In this document: piece after piece, positions 27,096 to 39,300 of the stretch | Position numbering within the stretch: the stretch's first letter is position 1 | How the letters are laid out: the number at the start of each line of letters is the position of its first letter | Position numbers and translations under genes: made by a program | DNA from: Cardiocondyla obscurior | Taxonomy: Eukaryota; Arthropoda; Insecta; Hymenoptera; Formicidae | Assembly (NCBI RefSeq): GCF_019399895.1 | Contig: NC_091876.1 | Span: 992,001-1,056,000 of the forward strand | Direction: 5' to 3' | Length of the DNA stretch: 64,000 bases | Notes under the pieces: generated by a model | Databases searched by the model: none | Seen by the model: only the letters and a program-made list of their open reading frames with translations | Told to the model about the DNA's origin: nothing

Positions 27096-27330
27096 TTTCG
27101 TCCGGACGCTCGCGGATCTCCCTCGCCACAGTCCGAACGGTCTCCCCTGGACTCTGCGCCGTTGACTCGCAATCGCGGAGTTTGTACGACCGCCACGGCC
27201 CGAACGGCCTACCATGTAACCAGCGCCGCCGACTCGCGACCGCGAAACCTGTCCGACCGTCACGGCCTAAACGGCCTAACTTGTACATCGCGCCGATGAC
27301 TCGCGACCGCGCATTCCCGACCGGACGACA
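27089..27330 (+). repeat. 67-bp tandem repeat in the LTR
   Basis: 'gcgccgNNgactcgc' occurs at 27,156, 27,223 and 27,290, exactly 67 bp apart, each with a 'cacggcc.aaacggcc' arm in between; a more diverged copy precedes them. Confidence 0.75.
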
Positions 27331-27670
27331 CGACGCGGGGAGCTTATTACACACCACGTCGCCGACCCGCGAGCACGCCGCTCCGCTCAAAACGATACAG
27401 CTCAGAGGGCTTGCACCACCCGTTGCGCCGCCGCCTCCCGACCGCGTGACCCCCGGACGCGGGGCCCACTCTGGATCAGCGCGAAGACGGCTCGCGGCCG
27501 TATACCGCCACCCCCAGAGCGTAACAGCGATCGATCCGAGAATTCAAGGCTGGTCGTGTACCGTCCCACCGAGCGGCTAGAATATTTCGTTTGTTTCTGC
27601 GTTACTTTAGCATTAGATTTCTTTTGTATTATAGGTTTATTTTTGTGTTGCCACTTATCTTGTAGTTTAT

Positions 27671-27676
27671 AATAAA
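27671..27676 (+). terminator. AATAAA polyadenylation signal of the solo LTR
   Basis: A single AATAAA about 100 bp before the LTR end, downstream of the promoter and repeats, as expected for R/U5. Confidence 0.55.
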
Positions 27677-27821
27677 GTATCATTTATGCTTTTCCACGTT
27701 TAATCACGTCTCACTTCTTACTCGTACCTTGGCTCCCGGCGAGCTTTCCGCCGATAAAATTACCGCGTTACAATATTAATAAAATAAACTAAACTAACCT
27801 TAATATTTGGTGGGAAATCCT

Positions 27822-28546
27822 TTATGTTAGGGAGTTAGAGAGGCCAGGGAGCAGATTTTCGGACGTTGAACGGGTCTCTTCTTCCTCGGCGTTCTGTTTC
27901 CTGATTCTGGTGGTGTGCCGGCTTCCTCTGTGAAGAAGTAGATTCGTAACTGAGGTCCAAATAGCTCCCAGCAAATACAAGTTTTAACCGTAGACGGTGT
28001 GCAATGCCTAGCCGTAAATGATTGTGTTCACGCAAAACTTGATTATTCGTGCAATTAGAAATATTGCGAATACTCCCGCGTTAGCTGATCCGAATGACAT
28101 AAACCCTTTCCACATTTTGGTTTCTGCAGTTTCCACGATGCGATGTAACGACGCTTCGTTGAGCAATTTTATTATGGAGATTGTTTCTGGCCTGACTTTT
28201 TCTCCCATTGCTTCTTGCGCAATGTTATTTAACATGGACGGTTTTTCCACAGAGAACATTATTTATGTTCTGTGTCGATCCAAGTACTTGCTCGAATATA
28301 TACCACTCGTTTCCAGTGAATTCGGGCTGGTGTATTGCCCTTTTGATTGAGATAGAGGTTCGATTATCGGCGATGCCAGTGCTTCCACTGTTCACAAAAG
28401 TCAATCTATACCAATTATTGTCAATTTTATACATCGTTGGCAGCAATCCATTGTAATCCTTAGGAGTTCCCGTTGTGATAAGTATTTTGGATCTTTGTAA
28501 AAGAAAGAATAATTGGTTACGGTTGGTTACTGGTAGTTCGTTATGT
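27822..28546 (-). pseudogene. Envelope glycoprotein pseudogene, C-terminal third
   Basis: The minus strand encodes the C-terminal part of the same envelope family found at 39,923-41,961 and 55,813-57,822. In order it has an 'ELPV' segment (near 28,540), a 'MYKIDNNWYR' segment (near 28,430), the 'EKPSMLNNIA' and 'LLNEASLHRI' helices (near 28,240-28,160), the membrane segment (near 28,080), a 'GAIWTSVTNLLLH' segment and an acidic tail ending at 27,822. A frameshift separates the ELPV/NWYR part from the helices, and two in-frame stops interrupt the membrane-proximal region. The N-terminal two thirds are missing because an LTR-like repeat starts at 28,554. Dead relic of an older insertion. Confidence 0.8.
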
Positions 28547-28553
28547 TACGTCA

Positions 28554-28962
28554 ATTTGGATTTTATTTTTATTATAATTAACTGGAATGAGATTTGTGGA
28601 GACAGTTTAGAGGGTACGGAAGGAGGTTAATTTTTCACTGAGTTTCATGTGGTGTTTAAGATTAAAGTGCCACACGAATTACGCGCTAGGAAAAGGTTTG
28701 AGGAAATATTAATTACAATCAAAGCGCGTGGTTAGTTTTTTTTAGGGAAAGAAATTTAATTCTTCTTCCCTGGGATAGAACCGGCGAAGGTTTTTCGCAA
28801 ATGATAGATTCTAAGGTTTTTTAAAGAAAAACTTTAAATAATTAAAATAATATAACAAAAAATTTTAATAATAACTAAATATATCTATAATAAAAATACA
28901 AATTAATTGACTTAAAACAAATTATGATATAAAATAAAAATGGAAAACTTCTACATAAAATA
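28554..28962 (+). mobile_element. LTR-like repeat, diverged copy (A)
   Basis: Starts TGTTACGTCA at the break in the envelope pseudogene. Its body aligns with the next repeat: 'gcgctagg', 'aggtttgag', 'agggaaagaa', and 'gaaccggcgaagg' against 'gaaccggaggtgg'. It is shorter and lacks the TATA-like motif of copy B. End taken at the start of B; a short 'taaaata' may separate them. Confidence 0.5.
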
Positions 28963-29512
28963 TGTTACGTCAGGAATAGAAATATTCTTTAAAGGAGGAT
29001 TACCGCTTCTCAGTGGTTAAGGAAATGGTTTGAGAGCAGGTAAAGAGTTAGGAAAGAGAGAGAGAGACGCAACTACCGATCCTTGCGTGACGCGTGTGGT
29101 TCAGCGCCACGCGTATAAAGCGCTAGGAATAGATTTAAACGATAAAAGGTTTGAATTAGCGCAATTCTTATTCTTTTGAGGGAAAGAATTTTACTTCTTG
29201 TTCCCAGAAAAAGAACCGGAGGTGGTTTCGCAACAAATGGATTTCAAAGGTTTATGTAAGAAATGCAGATATTTAGGTTTGAAACTTTTAAATTAAACAT
29301 TTATTATAACTAGCTAATACAAAAAATGAAAACAAAGAAAATAGGAAATTAGAAAAAAATATTAATCATTTTTAATTTTTTTAAAATAAAATAGGTAATT
29401 TTATTAACTTAAGAGAATAACATTACAAAGCGCAAATATGAAATAATAAACAACAGTCGACCATAAATGTAAGAATAAAAATATATGCATATACGGTAAA
29501 CAAATATATACA
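28963..29512 (+). mobile_element. LTR-like repeat (B), same family as 51,116-51,702
   Basis: Starts TGTTACGTCAGG and ends TATATACA. It matches 51,116-51,702 over almost its whole length, including 'gattaccgctt', a GA microsatellite, 'tgcgtgacgcgtg', 'gaaccggaggtggtttcgca' and an AT-rich tail. A TATAAAG motif lies at 29,114 on the plus strand. TG...CA ends plus internal promoter suggest an LTR; no adjacent coding region or target duplication was confirmed. Confidence 0.55.
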
Positions 29513-30290
29513 GGGTGTCCCACCGTTAGTGTGACAACGCTCGTAGGGGGGTAGATCTCGTTAAATTGAGCATAAAAGTCCTTATCCACTTTGCGATTTT
29601 TCAAATCATATTCGAGATATGAATTTTAAAAAATTTATATAATACAGCGTATGAGTTTTAGATTCTATAAGAAAATAGCAGCCTACTCAGTCACGCATGG
29701 GCCGACGTTCGGTTGTAAAAGTGCCGGCCCGGCTGTCTTGCCGCTATTAATATTACAATTTTGGTTGCTAAGCAACCACCCAACGACTGACTTATTGATT
29801 TTTACAAAAAAGATATCTAAGATTTTTTAAAAAAAAGGATATGCATTAATTAATAAATTAAATTAGATTTTTATTGTTTATAAAAATTTTATTTATTTTG
29901 TGGAAGCGTTGTCGTTTCCACACCACCTTGAGGTAGACAATACGGCGCGTTTTTTTTTAGTGGTATCCCCAGTAGGCCTAATCCACTCTCATTATTTAAT
30001 TCATTAACTGTTCAATATGTTCTCCTCGTTCTTGTACGCAGAGAGCAGCTCTTTCCGTTATTTGCCGCGTCGCTCGTTGTGCCATATCCGGGGTAATTGT
30101 TTCGAAGGCTCTAATTATTCCTTCGCGCATTTCATTTATATTTGTATCTCTTAAATGTTCAACCTTATTTTTTATATGTCTCCAAATAAAAAAGTCTAAG
30201 ACATTTAAGTCGGGCGACCGTGCCGGCCAAGCAATAGGCCCACCGCGACCTATCCATCTATTATATCTTACTCGGAGGTTGGTTGGCGGC
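29513..30290 (-). mobile_element. Truncated mariner/IS630-type transposon
   Basis: One end is present: 'cagggtgtcccaccgttagt' directly after TA near 29,508, the same terminal family as the elements at 21,584 and 32,754. Upstream on the minus strand is the C-terminus of a transposase gene (29,996-30,290). The opposite TIR is not found before the tandem repeat at 30,400, so the 5' half is missing. Confidence 0.6.
29996..30290 (-). pseudogene. Transposase C-terminal fragment (Tc1/mariner superfamily)
   Basis: About 95 codons on the minus strand, open to a TAA stop at 29,996-29,998. They contain 'RWIGRGGPIAWP' followed by 'ARSPDLNVLDFFIW', the region holding the final catalytic acidic residue in DDE/D transposases of this superfamily, then a helical tail ('IWRHIKNKVEHLRDT' through 'GEHIEQLMN'). 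The DDE core before it is absent; at about 30,290 the frame runs into unrelated sequence. It links the CAGGGTGTCCC TIRs of this window to a transposase type. Non-functional. Confidence 0.8.
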
Positions 30291-30399
30291 TGCTTTTTCT
30301 GCGGCGATGAGATCTCTCAAGCGCCGATAGATCTCCGCCCTTTCGCGCCTTTTCTTCCCGCCTCTATACTTTTTTCTCCATACCATCTAGAATCATAAT

Positions 30400-31150
30400 G
30401 CGTAAATGCAGACGATTTTCATCGAGCTTGCACTGTTAGGCAAATGATTTTATGAAATAAGAAAGGGAAATTGTGATGCGGAAGGTATGCCTATTGTTTT
30501 GAATTGCATGGATCGCAGACGACCGTTCAGATCGTGGTGCGGCTATGCGTCAAAATATCAATTAAGCACATTACTCGCAGACAATTGGAGAGAAGAGAAA
30601 ATTGTAATGCAGAAGTATGCAGATCGTAGTTGAGTTGCACGTATTTGCAGACAATCCTTTAGATCGTAGTGCAATTGTGCATCTGCGTTTCGATTATGCA
30701 CATGCTTGCGGACAATTTTAGAGAGAAAGGGGAATCGTGGTACAGTAAGATGCAGACGATTGTGAGAGGAAAGAAATTAAATTGCGAAATGCCAGGATTC
30801 GTATTTAAGATGGCGAGTATTGCAGACGACCCTCAGGTCGTGATGCACTGTTCGCAGCGAAAATCGATCCCGTACTATTGAGCAATTAATGGTTGAAATA
30901 GGAAAGGCTTGATTTGCAAAAAGTTAAGATTTATTAATTAAAATGGCGAGTAATTGCAGACAACCTTCAGGTCGTAATGCACATTTCGCAGCGAAATAAC
31001 AAATCTGTACTATTAAGCAAATGTTAAGGAGTAAAAGGGATCTGATTTGCAAAATGCGAGGATTTGTATTTTGAGATGGCGAGTACTGCAGACAACCCTC
31101 AGGTCGTAATGCAAGTTTCGCAGCGGAAAAACAAATCTGCACTTTTGAGC
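30400..31150. repeat. Degenerate tandem repeat, ~131-135-bp period
   Basis: 'gcagacRaccctcaggtcgt' recurs near 30,822, 30,956 and 31,087, each followed by 'atgca...ttcgcagcg' and an AT-rich spacer with 'gatggcgagta'. Older copies ('gcagacgaccgttcagatcg', 'gcagacaatcctttagatcg') extend back to about 30,400. The 'gacc-ctca-ggtc' dyad is the best-kept part. It lies between the transposase relic and the LTR promoter below and could be part of that LTR element's leader. Confidence 0.75.
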
Positions 31151-31346
31151 AATCAGTTTGATAATTTATTCAGGAATAAAGGTATGGTTCAATACAGAGG
31201 AGGAAGAGAAGAACGACTTAGCGGCCAATATTAATTTTACGCTTTGATCATTCTCTTTAAACTTCAAGGGCTTGTAGATGTACCAATAACTAGTTACATC
31301 AATTTCTCTTATTACTAAAAGGGTCAGGGTTGGAAATGAGGCTAAT

Positions 31347-31760
31347 TGTTTCAAGATTTAAATCAACTTACTTTAGTTTTATTGATGAATAAACGCAGCG
31401 CCTTTACAAAGGTAGGTTGGCTCGGATGGTCCACGCAGCGTGATTACGTTTACAGCTGTAGACTGGAAGCGTCTTTGTAACCCTCGGGTGGCTTCCAGGG
31501 TTCGCACAGTTTGATTATTACAGAATTTGGAAAAAGACTGAACGCTCGCTCGGGCCGCGGGCCCGCTTATATAGGTCTAGCATCCCTTGCCTTAGACGAC
31601 AGGGAAGGGGGCCTTTTGCGTCTTAGATTTTCGGTATGACGCGGCTAGCGGCAGAGAAAGAGTATGGAATTCTTCGTACATGTACTGTTTATTAATTTGG
31701 GGGGTTTCGGTCCCCCTAGCGCTGATAGCGGTGCGATTGAAACCTGTAGCTCTGAATGTT
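31347..31760 (-). promoter_or_regulatory. LTR-like promoter with polyA signal, minus strand
   Basis: On the minus strand CCTATATAAG (31,566-31,575) is followed by GC-rich sequence and a start-like 'gagcgagcgttcagtc', then AATAAA (31,378-31,383) about 190 bp downstream. This is the core of an LTR. Its outer ends were not fixed, and no primer-binding site or gag follows, so it may be a solo or broken LTR. Confidence 0.5.
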
Positions 31761-32750
31761 ATTGTTAGATATTGCGAAACTATGCGTTCCTAGAATTGGC
31801 GACTGATCTAATGCCGTGTGAAAGTTCATTCCCACGCGATTTAAGTTTTAAGCATTCAGAGTCACAGATAAATCTTGCGGGTGTATTAGAATAATTATTT
31901 ATAAAAATTATGCAGGTACATATGAGAGTAGACACGTTAATATTCTTAAATTCAATGTTGCAAAAAGAAAAAGATATATGCGCTCATATGTACGTGCATT
32001 TACAATGGACGAGATATAATTGCGACAAGTAATTTTAACAATAATTATCGGTGCGCTTATGATTATCGCAACGCTGTGCCTGTGGAACGGCAGCTCGGCG
32101 GACAAGCATGGTTGCCCGTTAGCCATTTGGAAGGCGCTGAATACATGTACTTGGGTGCTCTTATGTGGTAACATGGGTGGTCTCTTTTCTTAAAAGTAAT
32201 TTAGTATTTAAGTAAAATATCCTTAAATAGGATCGTTCGGTATTACTAAAAGTATTAAATTTGGTAAACTCTAATAATAATAATAAATTACAAAATTCAG
32301 TAAGTGATTGCCAATTTAAATTATTAAATTATTGAATTTAGCTTACTCCACGTGTTCTTAGAGTTTTAACAATAGAACTCTTTTTCCTTTAGCATTCAAT
32401 AGTCAGCCAGAGACATCGGGTTAGCCGTAATGTTTATCATATGTCAGCAGGTAGAGCGTGGCGCCTCCATTTTGTATATCTCATAAATTAGGCAATTAGG
32501 GACCGCGTGTGCGACTCAAGGATCCGATATCTCGGGCTGTTTATTGTTCGCGCTCTTGACTTTTGGCGCCTTCTTGGCTGGCTCTTTGTTCATAGTTAAA
32601 GGAAAAATACTTATTCTAATAATCTATGATTATTTGGCGGAACGCTTTGCATTTTATCAATTTAATAGAACAGGTTTTTTTTAAAAGCGCGAGAGTATAC
32701 GGCGGTATAAGAGAATGAGTCGCGCAGCGGCTCATAAATTGTTAATATAT
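31760..32750. other. No gene recognised
   Basis: AT-rich intergenic sequence. The 88-codon minus frame at 31,908-32,174 has no recognisable motif. Nothing else is supported. Confidence 0.5.
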
Positions 32751-32753
32751 ATA

Positions 32754-33277
32754 CAGGGTGTCCCAGTTGATGTAAAAAAGTTCTTAGTTGTAGGTTAGGC
32801 TTCCAAAAATAAGTAGAAAAGTCCTATACGGTTTTGTTTTGTAAATTAGGCGTTAATAACCGAGAAAATAACATGTAAAGATTTGACGCCCCCCGTGCGA
32901 GTAAGAACGCGCCGCTGAAAGCTATCGAGACGTTAGTGAACCTAGAGGTGTGGCTTATCTTACTCTATTCACAAAGAAATGAGTAATCTATGAATCTCTG
33001 TAAATAGAGTGGTGGTGTGGCCCATCCCACTCTATTTATAGAGATTCATAGATTACTCACTTCTTTGTGAATAGAGTAAGATAAGCCACACCTCTAGGTC
33101 CACTAACGTCTCGGTGTCTTCGAACGGCGCGTTTTTGCTCGCACGCGGGGCGTCAAATCTTTAAATGTTATTTTCTCAATTATTAACGCCTATCTTACAA
33201 AACCGTATAGGACTTTTCTACTTATTTTTGGAAGCCCAACCTACAACTAAGAACTTTTTTACATCAACTGGAACACC

Positions 33278-33280
<3 letters not shown>
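32754..33280. mobile_element. Palindromic MITE, 527 bp, CAGGGTGTCC termini
   Basis: The element begins 'cagggtgtcccagttgatgt' and ends with its near-complement, flanked by TA on both sides. The two halves (about 32,754-33,009 and 33,027-33,280) are near-perfect inverted copies for about 250 bp, meeting at 'gtggtggtgtggcccatcccac'. It carries no coding. A related transposase relic with the same TIR start lies at 29,996-30,290. Confidence 0.85.

Positions 33281-33347
<67 letters not shown>
33281..33347. repeat. (TA)n microsatellite
   Basis: About 67 bp of uninterrupted TA between the palindromic MITE and the fold-back array. A matching (TA)n tract lies on the far side at 39,590-39,644. The 'IYIYIY' frames over these tracts are not genes. 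Confidence 0.95.
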
Positions 33348-33351
<4 letters not shown>

Positions 33352-36300
33352 TCGTTTGGTAGATACCAGTACCTTTTCGGAGACTTAACGGTACATATCA
33401 GGACATTTGGCTCTTACTAGGACCGACCCGGTATTTCTCACACATATAAAGTAACATGTGGGGTCCGGTACCCGTATATCTAAATACATGCAATGTATAA
33501 TACCAGAACCGAAATTAAGTACATAGTGTGTATAATAAAAAGACCGGTACCAACATAAATAATATATGTAAAGTATAAAATAGGGACCGACATTAAATTT
33601 TAGTAAACTAAAGAGTTATTGCACTAGTTTTACTATAAATAAAATTTTTGACCGGTCCAGTCAGATAAAATATTATGACCATACCACTCTTATAATGCAA
33701 AATACAAATAATGACGACACTCTCAACTAATATATCTATTCAGAAAAACATTTTAGCGTCAATATTACAAACTCATTTGCTTACACTACGTTTTTAATTA
33801 AAACGACACCTCGAATGGTTTGGCAAGTTAATTCTTTAATAACGAATACGAAACTAGCGTAGATGTTAACTTGTGCAGATCCAACTACGTGCTCATTCAA
33901 AGCATTGAAATTCCTGAAAGAGATATTTCAAATTCTGTTTTCTAATATTAAATTCTACCAATACGACGCAGACAATAAACTTCGTAAATTACATTACGAT
34001 ACAGTTTATAAGTTTTAAACGATGTAACGTCACAAACAAGGTCCATTATCTGCGACGAATTAGTAGAAATCAAAACCGGAAAACTAATCTTAATTAATCG
34101 GCTTTTTGAGTAATATCAACGCTGTAAATAAGCACGTCGTTCGAAATACATGTATTAAGGCACACACTAAATTCGTATTCGCGACTAAAGAATTAACTTG
34201 TCAAATGTTTCGAGATGTCATTTTGATTGAAAACGTAGTGTAACCGTATGAGCATGTAGTGTTGAATCTAAAAGGATTTTATAAAACGTTATATATGCTG
34301 AAAAGCTTGTGGCGATTTTAATTTTACATAGTGAAAATGATGTAGTCATGCAAGTCGCATATTTTTAAAATAATCGGAAAATATTTGTAAAATATTCAAA
34401 ATCATATAAAATCGGTACCGATATTTGTCGTTACATCTAAGTACAAAGTCCCAGTATGTGACGTTAGCACACAGTTTATAAATTAAATCATCAAAGTAAC
34501 GTCACATTCTGGAACACGTTACTTAGATGTAACGACAAATGTCGGTACCGGTCAAACGTGACTTAAATGCACTCATTTCTTGTAAAAATATACAATCTGC
34601 GTAAATACAACATTCTCATTATGTAAATCTCAAGCCGCCACGAGCTATTCAGCATACATAACGTTTAATGCAAACATTTTACCGTCAACTCTACATGAAC
34701 ATACTGTTACACTTTGTTTCAATCAAAATGACAACTCAAAACGATTAAAAATTAAAATCTTTAGGACCGAAACAAAACTAGTGTATGCGTTAATTTGTGC
34801 ACTCGCAACTACGTGCTCATTTACAGCATCGAGATTCCTGAAAAAGAAATTTAAAGTTTTGTTTTTCGGCCTTGATTTCTACCAATACGTCGCAGACAAC
34901 GGACTTCGCATATGACGTTACGACACAGTTTATAAGTTTTAAAACGATGTAACGTCACATGCGAGTTCCGTTATCTGCGACGTATTGATAGAAATCAGGA
35001 CCAAAAAACTAATCTTATTTTATCGGCTTTTTGAGTAATATCAACGCTGTAAATAAGTACGTAGTTCGAATTACACGTATTAAGGCACACACTAGATTCG
35101 TATTCGCGACTAAAGAATTAACTTGTCAAATGTTTCGAAATGTTATTTTGATTGAAAACGTAGTGTAACCGTATGAGCATGTAGTGTTGAATCTAAAATG
35201 GTTCTATAAAACGTTATATATGCTGAAAAGCTTGTGGCGATTTTAATTTTACATAGTGAAAATGATGTAGTCATGCAAGTCGCATATTTTTAAAATAATC
35301 GGAAAATATTTGTAAAATATTCAAAATCATATATAATCGGTACCGATATTTGTCGTTACATCTAAGTACAAAGTCCCAGTATGTGACGTTAGCACACAGT
35401 TTATAAATTAAATCATCAAAGTAACGTCACATTCTGGAACACGTTACTTAGATGTAACGACAAATGTCGGTACCGGTCAAACGTGACTTAAATGCACTCA
35501 TTTCTTGTAAAAATATACAATCTGCGTAAATACAACATTCTCATTATGTAATTCTCAAGCCGCCACGAGCTATTCAGCATACATAACGTTTAATACAAAC
35601 ATTTTACCGTCAACTCTACATGAACATACTGTTACACTTTGTTTCAATCAAAATGACAACTTAAAACGATTAAAAATTAAAATCTTTAGGACCGAAACAA
35701 AACTAGTGTATGCGTTAATTTGTGCACTCGCAACTACGTGCTCATTTACAGCATCGAGATTCCTGAAAAAGAAATTTAAAGTTTTGTTTTTCGGCCTTGA
35801 TTTCTACCAATACGTCGCAGACAACGGACTTCGCATATGACGTTACGACACAATTTATAAGTTTTAAAACGATGTAACGTCACATGCGAGTTCCGTTATC
35901 TGCGACGTATTGATAGAAATCAGGACCGGAAAACTAATCTTATTTAATCGGCTTTTTGAGTAATATCAACGCTGTAAATAAGTACGTAGTTCGAATTACA
36001 CGTATTAAGGCACACACTAGATTCGTATTCGCGACTAAAGAATTAACTTGTCAAATGTTTTGAAATGTTATTTTGATTGTAAACGTAGTGTAACCGTATG
36101 AGCATGTAGTGTTGAATCTAAAATGGTTCTATAAAACGTTATATATGCTGAAAAGCTTGTGGCGATTTTAATTTTACATAGTGAAAATGATGTAGTCATG
36201 CAAGTCGCATATTTTTAAAATAATCGGAAAATATTTGCAAAATATTTAAGTCATATTTAACCGGTACCGATATTTCTCGTTACATCTAAGTAAAGAGTCC

Positions 36301-39300
36301 CAATATGTGACATTAACACACAGTTTATAAATTAAATCATCAAGGTAACATCACATTTTGGAACACGTTACTTAGATGTAACGACAAATGTCGGTACCGT
36401 TCAAACGTGACTTAAATGCTTTCAGATCTTGTAAAAATATACAATCTGCGTGACTACAACATTTTCATTATGTAAATCTCAAGCCGTCACGAGCTATTCG
36501 GCATACATAATGTTTAATACAAACATTTTACCGTCAACTCTACATGAACATACTGTTACACTTTGCACTTTGTTTCAATCAAAATGACAACTTGAAACGA
36601 TTAAAAATTAAAATCTTTAGGACCGAAACAAAACTAGTGTATGTGTTTATTTGTGCACTCGCAACTACAGTGGCTCACGAAAGTCTACATACACACCATT
36701 AAAATCCATATAATTTATCATACTTAAAGTCGAATTTTCGAAAATTTGAAGCTGTTTTAAAAATCAAAGGAAGAGTTACCAAATATTGATTTATTGTTTT
36801 TAATTTAAAACAGCATTATTTATTAGTTTATATAAACTTTTGTGAGATTTTCGATAAACGTTATTTAAGTCTTTTGTTCATACATATATTTTTTTTTTTA
36901 TTAAAATGTTTCATATGTTTACAGTATTAGTTTTTCATTATAAGGAATATCTTACTTTTGCTAATGTTTCCAAAAATAATTGTTTTAATGGTAAACTGCT
37001 GGTTTTTAATATGTATGTAGACTTTCGTGAGCCACTGTACGTGCTCATTTACAGCATCGAGATTCCTGAAAAAGAGATTTAAGGTTTTGTTTTCCGGCCT
37101 TGATTTCTACCAATACGTCGCAGACAACGGACTTCGCATGTGACGTTACGACACAGTTTATAAGTTTTAAAACGATGTAACGTCACATGCGAGTTCCGTT
37201 ATCTGCGACGTATTGATAGAAATCAGGACCGGAAAACTAATCTTATTTAATCGGCTTTTTGAGTAATATCAACGCTGTAAATAAGTACGTAGTTCGAATT
37301 ACACGTATTAAGGCACACACTAGATTCGTATTCGCGACTAAAGAATTAACTTGTCAAATGTTTCGAAATGTCATTTTGATTGTAAACGTAGTGTAACCGT
37401 ATGAGCATGTAGTGTTGAATCTAAAATGGTTCTATAAAACGTTATATATGCTGAAAAGCTTGTGGCAATTTTAATTTCACATAATAAGAATGATGTAGTC
37501 ATGCAAGTCGCATATTTTTAAAAAAATCGGAAAATATTTGTAAAATATTTAAGTCATATTTAACCGGTACCGATATTTCTCGTTACATCTAAGTAAAGAG
37601 TCCCAATATGTGACATTAACACACAGTTTATAAATTAAATCATCAAGGTAACGTCACATTCTGGAACACGTTACTTAGATGTAACGACAAATGTCGGTAC
37701 CGGTCAAATGTGACTTAAATGCTCTCAGATCTTGTAAAAATATACGATCTGCGTGACTACAACATTCTCATTATGTAAATTTCAAACCGCCACGAGCTAT
37801 TCAACATACATAACGTTTAATACAAACATTTTACCGTCAACTCTACATAAACACAACAGTTACACTTTGTTTCAATCAAAATGGCAACTCGAAACCATTG
37901 GAAATTAAAATCTTTAGGACCGAAACAAAACTAGTGTATGCGTTTTGTATGTGCACTCGCAACTACGTGCTCATTTACAGCATCGAGATTCCTGAAAAAG
38001 AGATTTAAAGTTTTGTTTTCCGGCCTTGATTTCTACCAATACGTCGCAGACAACGGACTTCGCATGTGACGTTACGACACAGTTTATAATTTTTAATACG
38101 ATGTAACGTCACATGCGAGTTCCGTTATCTGCGACGTATTGATAGAAATCAGGACCGGAAAACTAATCTTATTTAATCGGCTTTTTGAGTAATATCAACG
38201 CTGTAAATAAGTACGTAGTTCGAATTACACGTATTAAGGCACACACTAGATTCGTATTCGCGACTAAAGAATTAACTTGTCAAATGTTTCGAAATGTTAT
38301 TTTGATTGTAAACGTAGTGTAACCGTATGAGCATGTAGTGTTGAATCTAAAATGGTTCTATAAAACGTTATATATGCTGAAAAGCTTGTGGCGATTTTAA
38401 TTTTACATAGTGAAAATGATGTAGTCATGCAAGTCGCATTTTTTTAAAATAATCGGAAAATATTTGCAAAAATATTTAAGTCATATTTAACCGGTACCGA
38501 TATTTCTCGTTACATCTAAGTAAAGAGTCCCAATATGTGACATTAACACACAGTTTATAAATTAAATCATCAAGGTAACGTCACATTCTGGAACACGTTA
38601 CTTAGATGTAACGACAAATGTCGGTACCGGTCAAACGTGACTTAAATGCTCTCAGATCTTGTAAAAATATACTATCTGCGTGATTACAACATTTTCATTA
38701 TGTAAATCTCAAGCTGTCACGAGCTATTCGGCATACATAATGTTTAATACAAACATTTTACCGTCAACTCTACATGAACATACTGTTACACTTTGCACTT
38801 TGTTTCAATCAAAATGACAACTTGAAACGATTGAAAATTAAAATTTTTTTAACCGAAACAAAACTAGTGTATGCGTTAATTTGTGCACTTGCAACTACGT
38901 GCTCATTTACAACATCGAGATTTTTGAAAAAGGGATTTCAAGTTTTGTTTTCTTGATTTTTACCAATACGTCGCAGACAACGGACTTCGCATGTGACGTT
39001 ACGACACAGTTTATAATTTTTAATACGATGTAACGTCACATGCGAGTTCCGTTATTTGCGACGTATTGGTATAAATTGGGACCGAAAAATTAATTTTAAG
39101 TTTACGGTTTAATAAATATTTTGACTTTAAAAAAAAATTTTTGCCCAAATTTACACCATGAATCGATTTCATTTTTATTTAATGAGTATGATTATGTCCT
39201 TTACATATTAAAACAGTATAATAAATATTTAAAATGTATTTTAGTCCCATTAAGTTACAATGTATAAAAATTTTATTTTTTTAATATAATTTTAAATATA

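Larger units (their letters stand above)
26170..27772 (+). mobile_element. Solo LTR, 1,603 bp, with ATAT target duplication
   Basis: Starts TGTGGCC, ends GTTACA, and is flanked by identical ATAT at 26,166-26,169 and 27,773-27,776. A 4-bp duplication suits Ty3/Gypsy. It contains TATATAAG at 26,411 and AATAAA at 27,671, giving plus-strand orientation. No retroelement coding region joins either side in that orientation, so it is a solo LTR left by LTR-LTR recombination. Most of the transcribed part is two blocks of GC-rich tandem repeats. The frames of 200-279 codons over it come from the repeats. Confidence 0.8.

Noticed and set aside
26326..27165. 279- and 200-codon plus-strand frames with repetitive Pro/Arg/Thr protein
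   Set aside because: Produced by a 65-bp GC-rich repeat that leaves several frames open; lies inside an LTR.
30400..31150. CRISPR-like spacing of repeats
   Set aside because: Units are degenerate, spacers are themselves related, and the genome is eukaryotic; ordinary tandem repeat.
31908..32174. 88-codon minus frame beside the LTR promoter
   Set aside because: No motif, no homology recognised, upstream of rather than downstream from the promoter.
33165..33362. Frames containing Ile-Tyr runs (also 41,978-42,325 and 54,427-54,624)
   Set aside because: Translation of (TA)n microsatellites.
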